64,000 bases of DNA from Salicibibacter cibarius (GTDB lineage Bacteria > Bacillota > Bacilli > Bacillales > Marinococcaceae). The DNA lies in assembly GCF_016495725.1 (NCBI RefSeq), contig NZ_CP054705.1, positions 1,364,001-1,428,000 of the forward strand, written 5' to 3'. The notes under the pieces are model-generated. The model did no database searches. It worked only from the letters and a program-made list of their open reading frames with translations, and was not told the DNA's origin. Positions 54,851-63,084 of this stretch are shown piece after piece. Made by a program: the position numbers and the translations under genes. The stretch's first letter is position 1. Each line of letters opens with the position of its first letter.

Positions 54851-54955
54851 CAGAAAGAATCCATTTGGAAAAAAGATTTATCAAAATGGATTCTTTCTTT
54901 GTGCTGTAGTGTTCAATTTTTATAAAAAAGTTTGATCACTTTCTGATGATGATAT

Positions 54956-55195
54956 TCAGCAAAAGCTTCGATTCTTGAATAGGATAACTCGTATTAGCTG
55001 GTTTTGCTGGGGATCACCTTTTAAGTAATTCATCGCAACATTTCTGGTTTGTTCATCTGGATCGTCATATAATAGTTGTTCGGTGAACTCCCATATATCT
55101 TCTAGCCTTCTTCTTTCATGATAAAATTTTAAGGTATCAGGATTGACCGAAAAGTTCGGGTAAGTATTCAGATAAACACATAAAAATACATTGAA
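54956..55195 (-). pseudogene. C-terminal fragment of an unknown protein
   Basis: A minus-strand frame without a start encodes about 75 residues (NTYPNFSVNPDTLKFYHERR, then LEDIWEFTEQLLYDDPDEQT and RNVAMNYLKGDPQQNQ) and ends with TGA at 54956. The composition and charged helical pattern look like real protein, probably the end of a gene truncated at the MITE-like element that begins at 55203. Family unknown. Confidence 0.5.
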
Positions 55196-55202
55196 ATAAG
55201 AT

Positions 55203-55402
55203 ATTTTTGCACGTCCCCCCGAAATAGTGGAATAAGTCTGGATTCAGATGGATCCTTTAATTGGATCTTAATGAAACATAAGAGCATTTATGTTTATTTA
55301 CATCTTACAGATTAGTGTGGTAGCCATAATGAAACATAAGTTATCCTGTTTGGTATTTAACCAAATAAACATAATTTATTTTCTTCTTACTCCCCTTTAT
55401 CG
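55203..55402. mobile_element. MITE-like inverted-repeat element, copy 2
   Basis: CGAAATAGTGGAATAAG (55220-55236) is inverted as CTTACTCCCCTTTATCG (55386-55402), with the same TTGCACGTCCC lead as copy 1 at 22655. The internal sequence is AT-rich and non-coding. The element separates the gene fragment from the ABC permease. Confidence 0.55.
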
Positions 55403-55452
55403 TTCCCGTTCCTGTTAATACGATGTAAGCGACATTCCTGATATTCCTGATT

Positions 55453-56229
55453 CTAATGCTGGTCTGCAAAAAGCCACCAATATAATGTACTGAGAAAGCC
55501 TAGCAAACTTGTAATGCCGATGATGATTAAACTGCTCCAACTGATGATGGTTTCTCCGGTTAAACCACTGTAGAGTGCCGGTACCGCCCATGGAAAATAT
55601 TCACCGTGCCCTACAGCCGTAAGAATTTGAGAAAAAATAAGGGTAATAATGACAAAGCCTACCGGAGCTAAATACCCACGACTATAACTTGCAAAGAAAG
55701 CAACAGGCGTACTTAGAACAATCGTTAACATGGTAACGATTAGTATGACATACAGATTCTGCATCACGATGGCTGAAGACCATTGTGGAAGCCCTACGAT
55801 CCACCCAATAAAAAAACCGAGAGCTACGATATATGCACTTAATACTATGTTTGTCATAAATGATGCTAAAAATTTTGATGTAACAATCACTGCTCTTGAA
55901 TAAGGAAGAGTCAGTAGATCTTTTACAGTGTTATCCACGTATTCCCTTCCAAATATCCAACTTGTAACAAAACCAAAAACGAAAATACCGCCTACTCCAA
56001 TCATTTGGGCATGTAAATCTAAATAGGACTGCCAATTAGCCTCTCCTGCAACTTGTGCTTGAGCTCCGACTAATCCAGCACTTTCCGCAAGTGCTGGATC
56101 TTTTAATACGAACATAAAAAAGCCAGCCATTAGTGGAGCAATGCTAAAAGCTGCTGCGATTATCCAAATGACTTTGGACTTGATGATTTTAAGTCCTTCC
56201 GTGTGCAAGGTAGCGAGAAAATATTTCAT
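55453..56229 (-). CDS. ABC-2 type transporter permease (BcrB/lantibiotic immunity-like)
   Basis: A 258-residue permease with six hydrophobic segments, starting LATLHTEGLKIIKSKVIWII and including FGREYVDNTVKDLLTLPYSR, the ABC-2 cytoplasmic loop that contacts the ATPase. It resembles bacitracin or lantibiotic exporter permeases (BcrB type). It overlaps the ATPase gene by 4 bases, so the two are translationally coupled, and both follow the TetR gene on the minus strand. Confidence 0.88.
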   Translation of the reverse strand: MKYFLATLHTEGLKIIKSKVIWIIAAAFSIAPLMAGFFMFVLKDPALAESAGLVGAQAQVAGEANWQSYLDLHAQMIGVGGIFVFGFVTSWIFGREYVDNTVKDLLTLPYSRAVIVTSKFLASFMTNIVLSAYIVALGFFIGWIVGLPQWSSAIVMQNLYVILIVTMLTIVLSTPVAFFASYSRGYLAPVGFVIITLIFSQILTAVGHGEYFPWAVPALYSGLTGETIISWSSLIIIGITSLLGFLSTLYWWLFADQH

Positions 56230-57152
56230 TGCAATGTTTCACCTCCTCTTTCGATGATGTTTAGAAAATGAGATTCTAAGTTTTCCTCTTTTACAGTTAA
56301 TTTTGTTGGGGGAAACCCTTTGTAAACAAGCAATCGGGATATCTTATCGGGATCTTGAATTGCCCTTCTATCGGTGGTTTCAATTAATCCTTTGTTATTT
56401 ATTTTTGAGATGTACCCAGCCGTTGTTAGTTGAGAAATAGCTGACTGATTATTACGAGTATCAATGACCAGCTGTTGATTGAGAAGGTCACTCAATTTAA
56501 TGGATTCAATTTCTTGTATTAATCGTCCATTATGAATAATGCCAATTTTCGTTGCTATTTTAGCTACTTCACTAAGCAGATGACTGCTCATTAAAATGGT
56601 AACGCCTCTATTAAACGCTAAATCTTGAAGTAATTTTCTAATTTCTACAATTCCTGAAGGGTCTAAGCCATTCATTGGCTCATCTAAAATTAAGATTTCA
56701 GGTGAATGAAGAAGAGCCTTTGCAATTCCTAACCGTTGAGCATTCCCTAATGAAAGAGTCCCTGCCTTCTTTTGGGCATATCGTGTTAAATGAAGCTGTT
56801 CCATTACTTTTGGCACGATATCGGTGTCTGAAATCAATCTGATACGCCGAAAAATTGTTAAATTTTCTAGAACAGTAAGCTCAGGATAACAAGGGGGAGT
56901 TTCAACGATGTGTCCTACGCTTCTCCAAATACGATGATTAGTGGAAGTTATTTTTTTCCCTTTTATATAGCAAGTGCCTTCTGTTGGTTTGATCATGCCA
57001 AGTAACATTCTAATCGTTGTCGTTTTACCAGACCCATTTAATCCGATAAATCCATATATTTCTCCTTCACAAATGTTTAACGAAACATCTTTAACAGCCT
57101 GAAAACCTTTGTAGTTCTTTGATATACGGTTTGATTTAATGACTGTTCGCAA
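56226..57152 (-). CDS. ABC transporter ATP-binding protein (BcrA-like)
   Basis: A 308-residue ATPase. Walker A is GFIGLNGSGKTTTIRMLL, the signature LSLGNAQRLGIAKALL (variant LSGGQ), Walker B LILDEPMNGLDPSG, then SSHLLSEVAKIATKIG. The C-terminal domain is typical of BcrA-type bacitracin/lantibiotic exporters. The TTG at 57152 is preferred: GAGGAGGGGGAG precedes it and it starts 1 base after the tetR stop. The longer frame would overlap tetR. Exporter substrate unknown; peptide antibiotics are usual. Confidence 0.9.
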   Translation of the reverse strand: MRTVIKSNRISKNYKGFQAVKDVSLNICEGEIYGFIGLNGSGKTTTIRMLLGMIKPTEGTCYIKGKKITSTNHRIWRSVGHIVETPPCYPELTVLENLTIFRRIRLISDTDIVPKVMEQLHLTRYAQKKAGTLSLGNAQRLGIAKALLHSPEILILDEPMNGLDPSGIVEIRKLLQDLAFNRGVTILMSSHLLSEVAKIATKIGIIHNGRLIQEIESIKLSDLLNQQLVIDTRNNQSAISQLTTAGYISKINNKGLIETTDRRAIQDPDKISRLLVYKGFPPTKLTVKEENLESHFLNIIERGGETLQ

Positions 57153-57153
57153 T

Positions 57154-57765
57154 TTACTCCCCCTCCTCTTTGATAAGACCATCGACAATCAGATCAATAA
57201 ACAGTTCAATTGTTTCCGTATAAACTTCTACACCAATTTCTTTTTTATGAAGTGTTAATAAAAATAAAGAACGAAGCATAGCCGCAATGATCTCGGGGTT
57301 TGCTTCAAGAAGTACTCCTTCCTTTTGCCATTTTTCGATCAAAGGGAATAATGCAGCAGAATCATTATTATAATGTTCCACGAGTTTTTCAGGCGGTAAC
57401 TTTCTAAGCAATGCTTCCATATTATTTTCAAAATACAACTGACGAATCAGTGGATTTGTTTCGATTATATCGATTGTCTGAAGGAGTAATTTTTTGATTT
57501 CTTGCTTAGGTTGATTATCCTTCTGGATATCTATACTAAGGAATTGTTTCTTTATTTGCTCCTCTTCTTTTTCAAGGATCTCGAAGTACAGCTCTTCCTT
57601 TGAATTGTAAAATTTATAAAATGTTCCTGGAGCAATACCAACATTTTTAGTGATTTCATTAATGCTGGTTTTTTGAAGTCCAAATTTACTAAAAAGAACC
57701 TTTCCTTGTTCTATAAGTGAATTAGTAATAACGTGTTTTTCATAACCTTTAAAACCTTTCGGCAT
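57154..57765 (-). CDS. TetR/AcrR family regulator of the BcrAB-like exporter
   Basis: A 203-residue TetR repressor with a helix-turn-helix in TSINEITKNVGIAPGTFYKF (about residues 33-52) and a C-terminal dimerisation and ligand domain. It heads a minus-strand operon with the ATPase and permease, and a long perfect inverted repeat lies just upstream of its start. Likely autorepressor released by the exporter's substrate. Confidence 0.9.
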   Translation of the reverse strand: MPKGFKGYEKHVITNSLIEQGKVLFSKFGLQKTSINEITKNVGIAPGTFYKFYNSKEELYFEILEKEEEQIKKQFLSIDIQKDNQPKQEIKKLLLQTIDIIETNPLIRQLYFENNMEALLRKLPPEKLVEHYNNDSAALFPLIEKWQKEGVLLEANPEIIAAMLRSLFLLTLHKKEIGVEVYTETIELFIDLIVDGLIKEEGE

Positions 57766-57786
57766 GTTCAGTCCTCCATTATAATA

Positions 57787-57821
57787 AATTTATGAATATA
57801 AAAATTATATATTCATAAATT
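57787..57821 (-). promoter_or_regulatory. TetR operator: 14-bp perfect inverted repeat
   Basis: AATTTATGAATATA (57787-57800) is the exact reverse complement of TATATTCATAAATT (57808-57821), separated by 7 bases, about 20 bases upstream of the tetR start. It is AT-rich and overlaps the probable promoter region. Confidence 0.75.
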
Positions 57822-58512
57822 ATAATATTTTTTAGGATTAATTTCAATGGCTTTTTGCTTGTCGGATAAAGTTTTTCGATTACCCGAAGTTTATAAAGGT
57901 ATACCTTTAAGGCCAGGAAGACATGGAATAGCACTTGGGTACCGGTTGTAGGAGCAGGTGTAGGAATTATTGCTGGAATAATTTATATTTTTTATGCTTT
58001 TAGTGTAACGTTGAAGATGATTATTACTGATCAAGATGTGGCATTATAACAATGATCTGCCGCAATCGTCGTAGCGCAATTGTCGAATAAATGTAGACAG
58101 TTTTAGCCTTACATTGTGTTCATATAAACAACGTGAGAGACTAATTTTTATTTTAGTCTTGATTTTACGAGGTGACAGGTAATACTATCCATTTGATAGT
58201 CGTAAACAAAAACCGTCATCCATATATGGACTTGTTCATACGTTGATACGATGATTGCAACTTAGAAGAAAGTTGTGAATGAAAGCATAAAATGGGGGGA
58301 CTGGGTGAACCAAACCTCTATCTCTGGTGGATGGCACTTTTCAATAGTACAACCATCCGGTTTGAGGTGTCATTCCCCGTTGTCCCCATTCATTGACCAA
58401 TTGATGAAATAAAAAGGGAAGACAATTTATAAAAACGGTGGACATGTTAAGCTGAACGTTAGAAAATAGTAAAGGAAGAAGTAACTTACGGAAAAAAAGA
58501 GGAGCATACCAA
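57822..58512. other. Intergenic region with a small membrane-protein remnant
   Basis: A start-less plus-strand frame at about 57900-58049 encodes TWNSTWVPVVGAGVGIIAGI, then IYIFYAFSVTLKMI, ending with TAA; it looks like the end of a small membrane protein. A weak copy of the cassette motif (GCAATTGTCGAATAAA) follows near 58076. The rest shows nothing recognisable. Confidence 0.4.
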
Positions 58513-59165
58513 ATGGGGAAGACGATGATGAAAAAAAAACGTAAACGCCGTGCACTGCTGATCAGCCTGGGATCCATTTCTGCGCTTCTCTTTCTTACGA
58601 TCGGAATTTTCATGATAGCTCATATCGTCAATGAGCAGCAAATGAATCGTTTTTTAGATGGCTGGTTATCCGGTTACAGCAATGATGAAATCCCGGCCGA
58701 ATACTTTCCGATATATCAAGACGCTGCCCAAGAGTATGAAATCCCCTGGCAAGTGCTAGCCGCCGTTCATCGTATTGAGACAAAATTTTCAACGATGGAT
58801 CCGATGGTTTCGCCCGTCGGCGCGGAAGGGCACATGCAGTTCATGCCTTGTACCTGGCACGGTTGGAGTCACCCGAGTTGTGATGATGTCGGAGCAGGGG
58901 ATATTCCCGAGGACGAGCTCACCGATCCGGCCATGATTGATACGAACGGGGGATATGGTGTGGACGCGTCAGGGAGTGGCGACGCTGACCCTGGGATGAA
59001 ATAGATGCCATTTTTTCCACGGCTAATTTTTTAGCTTCCAACGGCGCTGATGTCGGGGAACTGGAAAACGCCTTGTATGCCTATAACCGTTCTGAATTGT
59101 ACGTGGATGAAGTCATGACTTACTACGATATCTATCGGAACGAAGGTTATCAAGTGAAAAAATAA
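58513..59165 (+). pseudogene. Lysozyme-like/SLT wall hydrolase, frameshifted near the C-terminus
   Basis: GAGGAG precedes an ATG opening a basic N-terminus (KKKRKRRALLI), one membrane helix and a lysozyme-like domain with the catalytic glutamate in VLAAVHRIETKFS, then SPVGAEGHMQFMPCTW. The first frame stops at 59004. Restoring one base in the CCC run near 58990 continues it as PWDEIDAIFSTANFLASNGA to ENALYAYNRSELYVDEVM and a TAA at 59163-59165. The intact product of about 217 residues would be a surface peptidoglycan lytic enzyme. Confidence 0.83.
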
Positions 59166-59184
59166 TCATCAGGGGGAGTGCACA

Positions 59185-59325
59185 ATTTCGTCAAATGCCC
59201 ATTATAATCACGTATCTCCAGGAAAAATAGTTTCCAGGAATGAGGTCTATATTACGATTGCCACCCTCATTGGCATCACACTTGTCGTCCCTCTTGGGTT
59301 GGCTCGCTTGCTTTTTGGAGTATAG
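59185..59325 (+). CDS. Possible small membrane protein with ATT start (46 residues)
   Basis: GGGGGAG at 59172-59178 is followed 6 bases later by ATT, opening a 46-codon frame SSNAHYNHVSPGKIVSRNEV with a C-terminal membrane helix (ITLVVPLGLARLLFG). No ATG, GTG or TTG in frame fits better. Either initiation occurs at ATT, or the true start was lost, or it is chance. It follows the wall hydrolase gene by 20 bases. Confidence 0.3.
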   Translation: MSSNAHYNHVSPGKIVSRNEVYITIATLIGITLVVPLGLARLLFGV

Positions 59326-59622
59326 CCACGCGCCAAAAACTTCTTTATGGTGTCTTTTCTACGATCCTTTCTGTTAGTATTTAGCTTCATACATTCATAC
59401 AGTAGTATGGAAGAAGATGCTTCCGTTGATGGCGGTGAAGAGGAGAGACGGAAGAAGAGCAGGGAACCGAAGATGAAGGCTTATAGATTAAAACTAAAAG
59501 ATGAAAGTAATGACGTATGAATAAAAAGAGCAACGCCCCCCCATGGCAGGCTTTTTTTGATTACCAGAGAGATTTTATTACAGGGTGGGGGATTCATCAT
59601 AATGTTGGGTATAAAAAGGCCT

Positions 59623-59651
59623 TTGACAAAAGGAATGGTATTTGCTTTACT
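59623..59651 (+). promoter_or_regulatory. Probable sigma-A promoter for ktrAB
   Basis: TTGACA (59623-59628) and TTTACT (59646-59651) are separated by 17 bases, about 90 bases upstream of the KtrA start. No c-di-AMP riboswitch-sized leader fits in that space. Confidence 0.55.
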
Positions 59652-59739
59652 TAAAACGTTCCAAACTTTTTTATGCCAGTAAATGTCAGGGTTCTTCTTG
59701 CTCCATACAGCAGTACATATCTATTCAAGGAGGATTAGG

Positions 59740-60417
59740 ATGAGAAATCAATTTGTTGTCATTGGCCTTGGGAGATTTGGGCAGAGTGTAACGAAAACAC
59801 TGATTGATAATGAAAATGATGTGTTAGCGATTGATAAAGATGAGCAAATCGTTCAGGAGGTCGCACCGAAAGTCACGCATGCCGTTCAAGTCGATGCGAC
59901 GGATGAGTCCGCATTAGAACAATTAGGTTTACATAAATTTTCCCATGCTATTGTTGGGATCGGCGAAAATTTGCAGGCAAGCATTTTAACGACACTGATT
60001 CTAAAGGAATTAAATGTCGGTGAGGTAACGGCAAAAGCGAAAGATGATTACCACGGTAAAGTGCTCAGTAAAATCGGTGCTGATAATATCGTTTTTCCGG
60101 AACGGGATATGGGAGATCGTCTGGGAAATTTGCTAAGTTCCAGTAATCTGATTGATTATCTGGAGCTTTCATCGGAATATAACATGGTTGAAATTCGGGC
60201 GCCGAAAGCAATGGATGGATGCACGCTTCAGAAATTAAATATCAACAAGACGTATGGGTGTATTGTGATGGCGATTAAGGATAAAGATGAAGAGGTGAAT
60301 ATCTCCCCTCACATTGAAGATCACATTCATCACGGCGATATTCTTACGATTATTGGAAAGCATAAGGATATCCGTCGCCTTCAAAAAGATTACCGGGAGA
60401 AAAGCAGGCTAAAGTAG
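59740..60417 (+). CDS. ktrA: KtrA/TrkA-type potassium channel regulatory subunit
   Basis: A 225-residue cytosolic RCK protein that gates the KtrB potassium channel in response to nucleotides. The N-terminal Rossmann domain shows FVVIGLGRFGQSVTKTL and acidic LAIDKDEQIVQEV; the C-terminal RCK_C domain (about 140-220) follows, with a HHGDILTIIGKH stretch that could respond to c-di-AMP. The ATG at 59740 has AAGGAGG 7 bases upstream; an earlier in-frame start at 59683 has none. It is followed 10 bases later by the membrane subunit. Confidence 0.93.
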   Translation: MRNQFVVIGLGRFGQSVTKTLIDNENDVLAIDKDEQIVQEVAPKVTHAVQVDATDESALEQLGLHKFSHAIVGIGENLQASILTTLILKELNVGEVTAKAKDDYHGKVLSKIGADNIVFPERDMGDRLGNLLSSSNLIDYLELSSEYNMVEIRAPKAMDGCTLQKLNINKTYGCIVMAIKDKDEEVNISPHIEDHIHHGDILTIIGKHKDIRRLQKDYREKSRLK

Positions 60418-60427
60418 GTGCGTACGT

Positions 60428-61768
60428 ATGATTTCGCCTAAAAAAACCATTCATTTCAATCCACCGCAATGGATTATTTTCGGTTTTATTATCTTGATTA
60501 TCATAGGGACAATTTTGCTTGTTCTCCCGCAAGCTTCAACAGATGGCGAAAGTGTCGGTTTTTTAGATGCCTTATTCATGGCTGTTTCAGCGGTGTGTGT
60601 CACTGGCCTTGCTGTATTGGAATCTGGTGCAGACTTTTCGAGATTTGGGCAAATAGTGATGATTATTCTCGTTCAGCTAGGCGGTCTTGGTTTCATGATT
60701 TTCGGTGTCTCGGTTGCGGTTTTGGTAGGCAAGGTAATGGGGTTGAAGTACCGTCTACTTCTTCAGTCGACCACAAATACGTTTTCGGCACGGGGGCTGA
60801 TTCGGATAGCCATGATCATGCTGGGCATGGCTTTGCTCCTGGAAGCCATTGTCACACTGATTCTCACGATTCACTGGAGTAGTGAACAACCATGGACAGA
60901 GGCGGCGTATTCTGCCTTCTTTCATTCAGTCATGGCCTTTAATAATGCAGGATTCTCGCTTTATGCCAACAGTATGGAAGATTATATCGGGGACCCCGTT
61001 GTCAATCTTAGCTTGTCCGTGCTTTTTATTGTTGGCGGCCTTGGTTTTATGGTGCTGGTTGACTTATACCGGCAACGATCATTACGAAAACTTTCCTTAC
61101 ATTCTAAACTTGCGCTTGTGACATCCGGCGGACTTTTGGTCGCAGGGTTCCTTTTCCTTTTCATCGTTGAACTTTTTAACCCGGCAACTGAAGGATTAAC
61201 CATCTCCGAGCGATTATTAGCAACTTATTTTCAAAGTGTTACGCCAAGGAGTGGAGGTTTCAACACGTTTGATATTGGGAATATGCTCGTCGCCTCCCAA
61301 TTTTTCATTATCGTGCTTATGTTTATTGGTGCTTCGACCGGTGGCACTGGCGGGGGCATTAAAACAAATACATTTGCCATTCTTGTGCTTGCAACGATCA
61401 ATACGTTCAGGAGTGGCCATCAAGTCCACGCCTTTCATCGAAAAATTGCCTTGGAAACGGTCATGCGGGCGCTGGCGGTTGTGGTGAGTTCGTTAGCTTG
61501 GATCGTGGGAACGACATTACTATTGTCGATCACTGAAGGCATTCATGATATAAATTTTCTCACGGTATTATTCGAATCGGTTTCGGCGTTCAGTACTACG
61601 GGGCTTTCAATGGGATTAACAGAAGAACTGTCTCCGGCAGGTAAAATCATTACAATGATTACCATGTTCGTAGGGCGACTAGGGCCATTGACGCTGGCTT
61701 ACGCATTAACATATAAACAAAGCCCAAGTAAAATCAATTATCCTGAAGATAAAGTGCTTATTGGCTAA
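60428..61768 (+). CDS. ktrB: KtrB/TrkH-type potassium uptake channel subunit
   Basis: A 446-residue membrane protein with four M1-P-M2 repeats. Selectivity-filter-like segments are visible: VSAVCVTGLAVLE, FNNAGFSLYANSM, VTPRSGGFNTFDIG and SAFSTTGLSMGL; the M2C2 intramembrane gate region is GASTGGTGGGIKT. With KtrA it forms a sodium-dependent potassium uptake system important in osmotic adaptation, fitting a salt-adapted host. It could equally be named KtrD. A terminator follows at 61917. Confidence 0.93.
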   Translation: MISPKKTIHFNPPQWIIFGFIILIIIGTILLVLPQASTDGESVGFLDALFMAVSAVCVTGLAVLESGADFSRFGQIVMIILVQLGGLGFMIFGVSVAVLVGKVMGLKYRLLLQSTTNTFSARGLIRIAMIMLGMALLLEAIVTLILTIHWSSEQPWTEAAYSAFFHSVMAFNNAGFSLYANSMEDYIGDPVVNLSLSVLFIVGGLGFMVLVDLYRQRSLRKLSLHSKLALVTSGGLLVAGFLFLFIVELFNPATEGLTISERLLATYFQSVTPRSGGFNTFDIGNMLVASQFFIIVLMFIGASTGGTGGGIKTNTFAILVLATINTFRSGHQVHAFHRKIALETVMRALAVVVSSLAWIVGTTLLLSITEGIHDINFLTVLFESVSAFSTTGLSMGLTEELSPAGKIITMITMFVGRLGPLTLAYALTYKQSPSKINYPEDKVLIG

Positions 61769-61916
61769 AAAGGGACTGATAAAAAGTCAAACATTTTTTA
61801 AATAATTGGGTTGACATTATGTGGTTTCTGTATTAGTCTACTGAATATACAACAAAGAATTGAACTTGAATTAAGGATATTGATTAAAAAATGAATACGT
61901 GTGTGTGTTAACTGGT

Positions 61917-61953
61917 GGAGCCTGCTCATTTGCGGGCTCCTTTTGTCTTTTTT
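61917..61953 (+). terminator. Rho-independent terminator after the ktr operon
   Basis: GGAGCCTGC (61917-61925) pairs with GCGGGCTCC (61932-61940) with one G-U pair; the tail TTTTGTCTTTTTT follows. Confidence 0.85.
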
Positions 61954-62003
61954 GAACATAAGAGCTAGGGCATTGGATGAGTATTTAATGAGAGGGGTTC
62001 TGT

Positions 62004-62456
62004 ATGGTTAATCAACCGTTGATATCGCAAGTAAGCGCTATCCTTATTGAGCATGCACGTGAACAAGGGGTATCCGAATTGCAATTACAACGTGCTATTC
62101 GGGATGAAGACGTTGATTTTCTAAATAAGGTAAGTGGTGAGCATTTTAAATATGATGAGTTGTTCGCTCATGCATATAGGTATGGTGAGGATCTGGAAAG
62201 AGCGTTATTGCAAGGATACCAAATGAATTTTAATACGCTAGAAGGTCTGCAAATATGGCTCATGCAGAAATTTGGCTTTGAAGAAGGCGTTTCCTACCAA
62301 ATCGAAAAGGGGGAGTTCAAACATATAGTAGTAAAAAACGATATTTTACAAACATTAGAAAGTAGACTTGCCACCAATTGGACAGTAGTTAAAAACGATG
62401 AAGATGAAGAGCAAAAAGAACATGACGTATCATTGCAATTAAATACTTGGTTTTGA
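62004..62456 (+). CDS. Hypothetical protein (150 residues)
   Basis: A 150-residue soluble acidic protein (MVNQPLISQVSAILIEHARE and onward), mostly helical, with no membrane segment or known motif. GAGAGGGG precedes the ATG. Its stop overlaps a possible start of the next gene, so the two are probably one operon. I do not recognise the family; neighbouring position after ktrAB gives no clue. Confidence 0.7.
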   Translation: MVNQPLISQVSAILIEHAREQGVSELQLQRAIRDEDVDFLNKVSGEHFKYDELFAHAYRYGEDLERALLQGYQMNFNTLEGLQIWLMQKFGFEEGVSYQIEKGEFKHIVVKNDILQTLESRLATNWTVVKNDEDEEQKEHDVSLQLNTWF

Positions 62457-62476
62457 TGAAGGAGAACAGCCAGAGG

Positions 62477-62716
62477 ATGAAGTACTATGAATTTGTTTCC
62501 CCATTTTATGCATTGATTAAAGCACAAAACGAACGAAAAGCAAGAGCTATATACAAAAAACAAGTCTGGGAAGGAGGGGGCGATCAATGGCGGGAGCGAT
62601 CACGAGATTATGCCATAATGAAATTTGCAATGGCTCACGATAGCAGAAACACAGAAGTTAGATTAATGCTTACGGAATTTATGGATGATGAAAATGACGT
62701 TTTGTTATCCGATTAA
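62477..62716 (+). CDS. Hypothetical protein (79 residues)
   Basis: A 79-residue charged protein (MKYYEFVSPFYALIKAQNER and onward) ending in an acidic tail (EFMDDENDVLLSD). GAAGGAG lies 12 bases before the ATG at 62477; an ATG at 62456, overlapping the previous stop as TGATG, is an alternative start. It pairs with the preceding unknown gene. No family recognised; the YEFVSPFYALIKA pattern suggests a small phage-like or accessory protein. Confidence 0.65.
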   Translation: MKYYEFVSPFYALIKAQNERKARAIYKKQVWEGGGDQWRERSRDYAIMKFAMAHDSRNTEVRLMLTEFMDDENDVLLSD

Positions 62717-63084
62717 AATTATGGATGGTAGCATTCGTGTGGTTTCCCAGCATTTTTCGGTGGTAAGTTTTCGGAGGGGATCTTAATTAGTGGGAAAAAG
62801 GTAGTATTATGGTCAATGTTAATATGGGTAGTTGTTTTTCCAATTAGAATTATACTGATCTTACTGCTTGTTAATAATCTACTCAATAATCCATTGTGAT
62901 CATTATTTCATTATTATAGTATTTATTATAAAATTAAGGATGGTAAAAATGATGTTTTTGTTAATCGATCAAAATTGCTGAAAAGAATGATCTGATTCAA
63001 AATGAAAACTGTCTTTATGCAATGCAACCCTACAAAGGTGATCAGCCGATGAATTATAATATCGGCCTCGTTATTTGGTGATTA
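62717..63084. other. Intergenic region, convergent genes
   Basis: No gene is seen. A GCCGAT/ATCGGC hairpin at about 63047-63065 near the end of the DUF3231 gene may act as a terminator for it, although no good T-run follows on the minus strand. Confidence 0.45.

Noticed and set aside
59330-59739. c-di-AMP (ydaO-type) riboswitch ahead of ktrA
   Set aside because: The leader after the likely promoter is under 100 bases, and I see no matching conserved structure.
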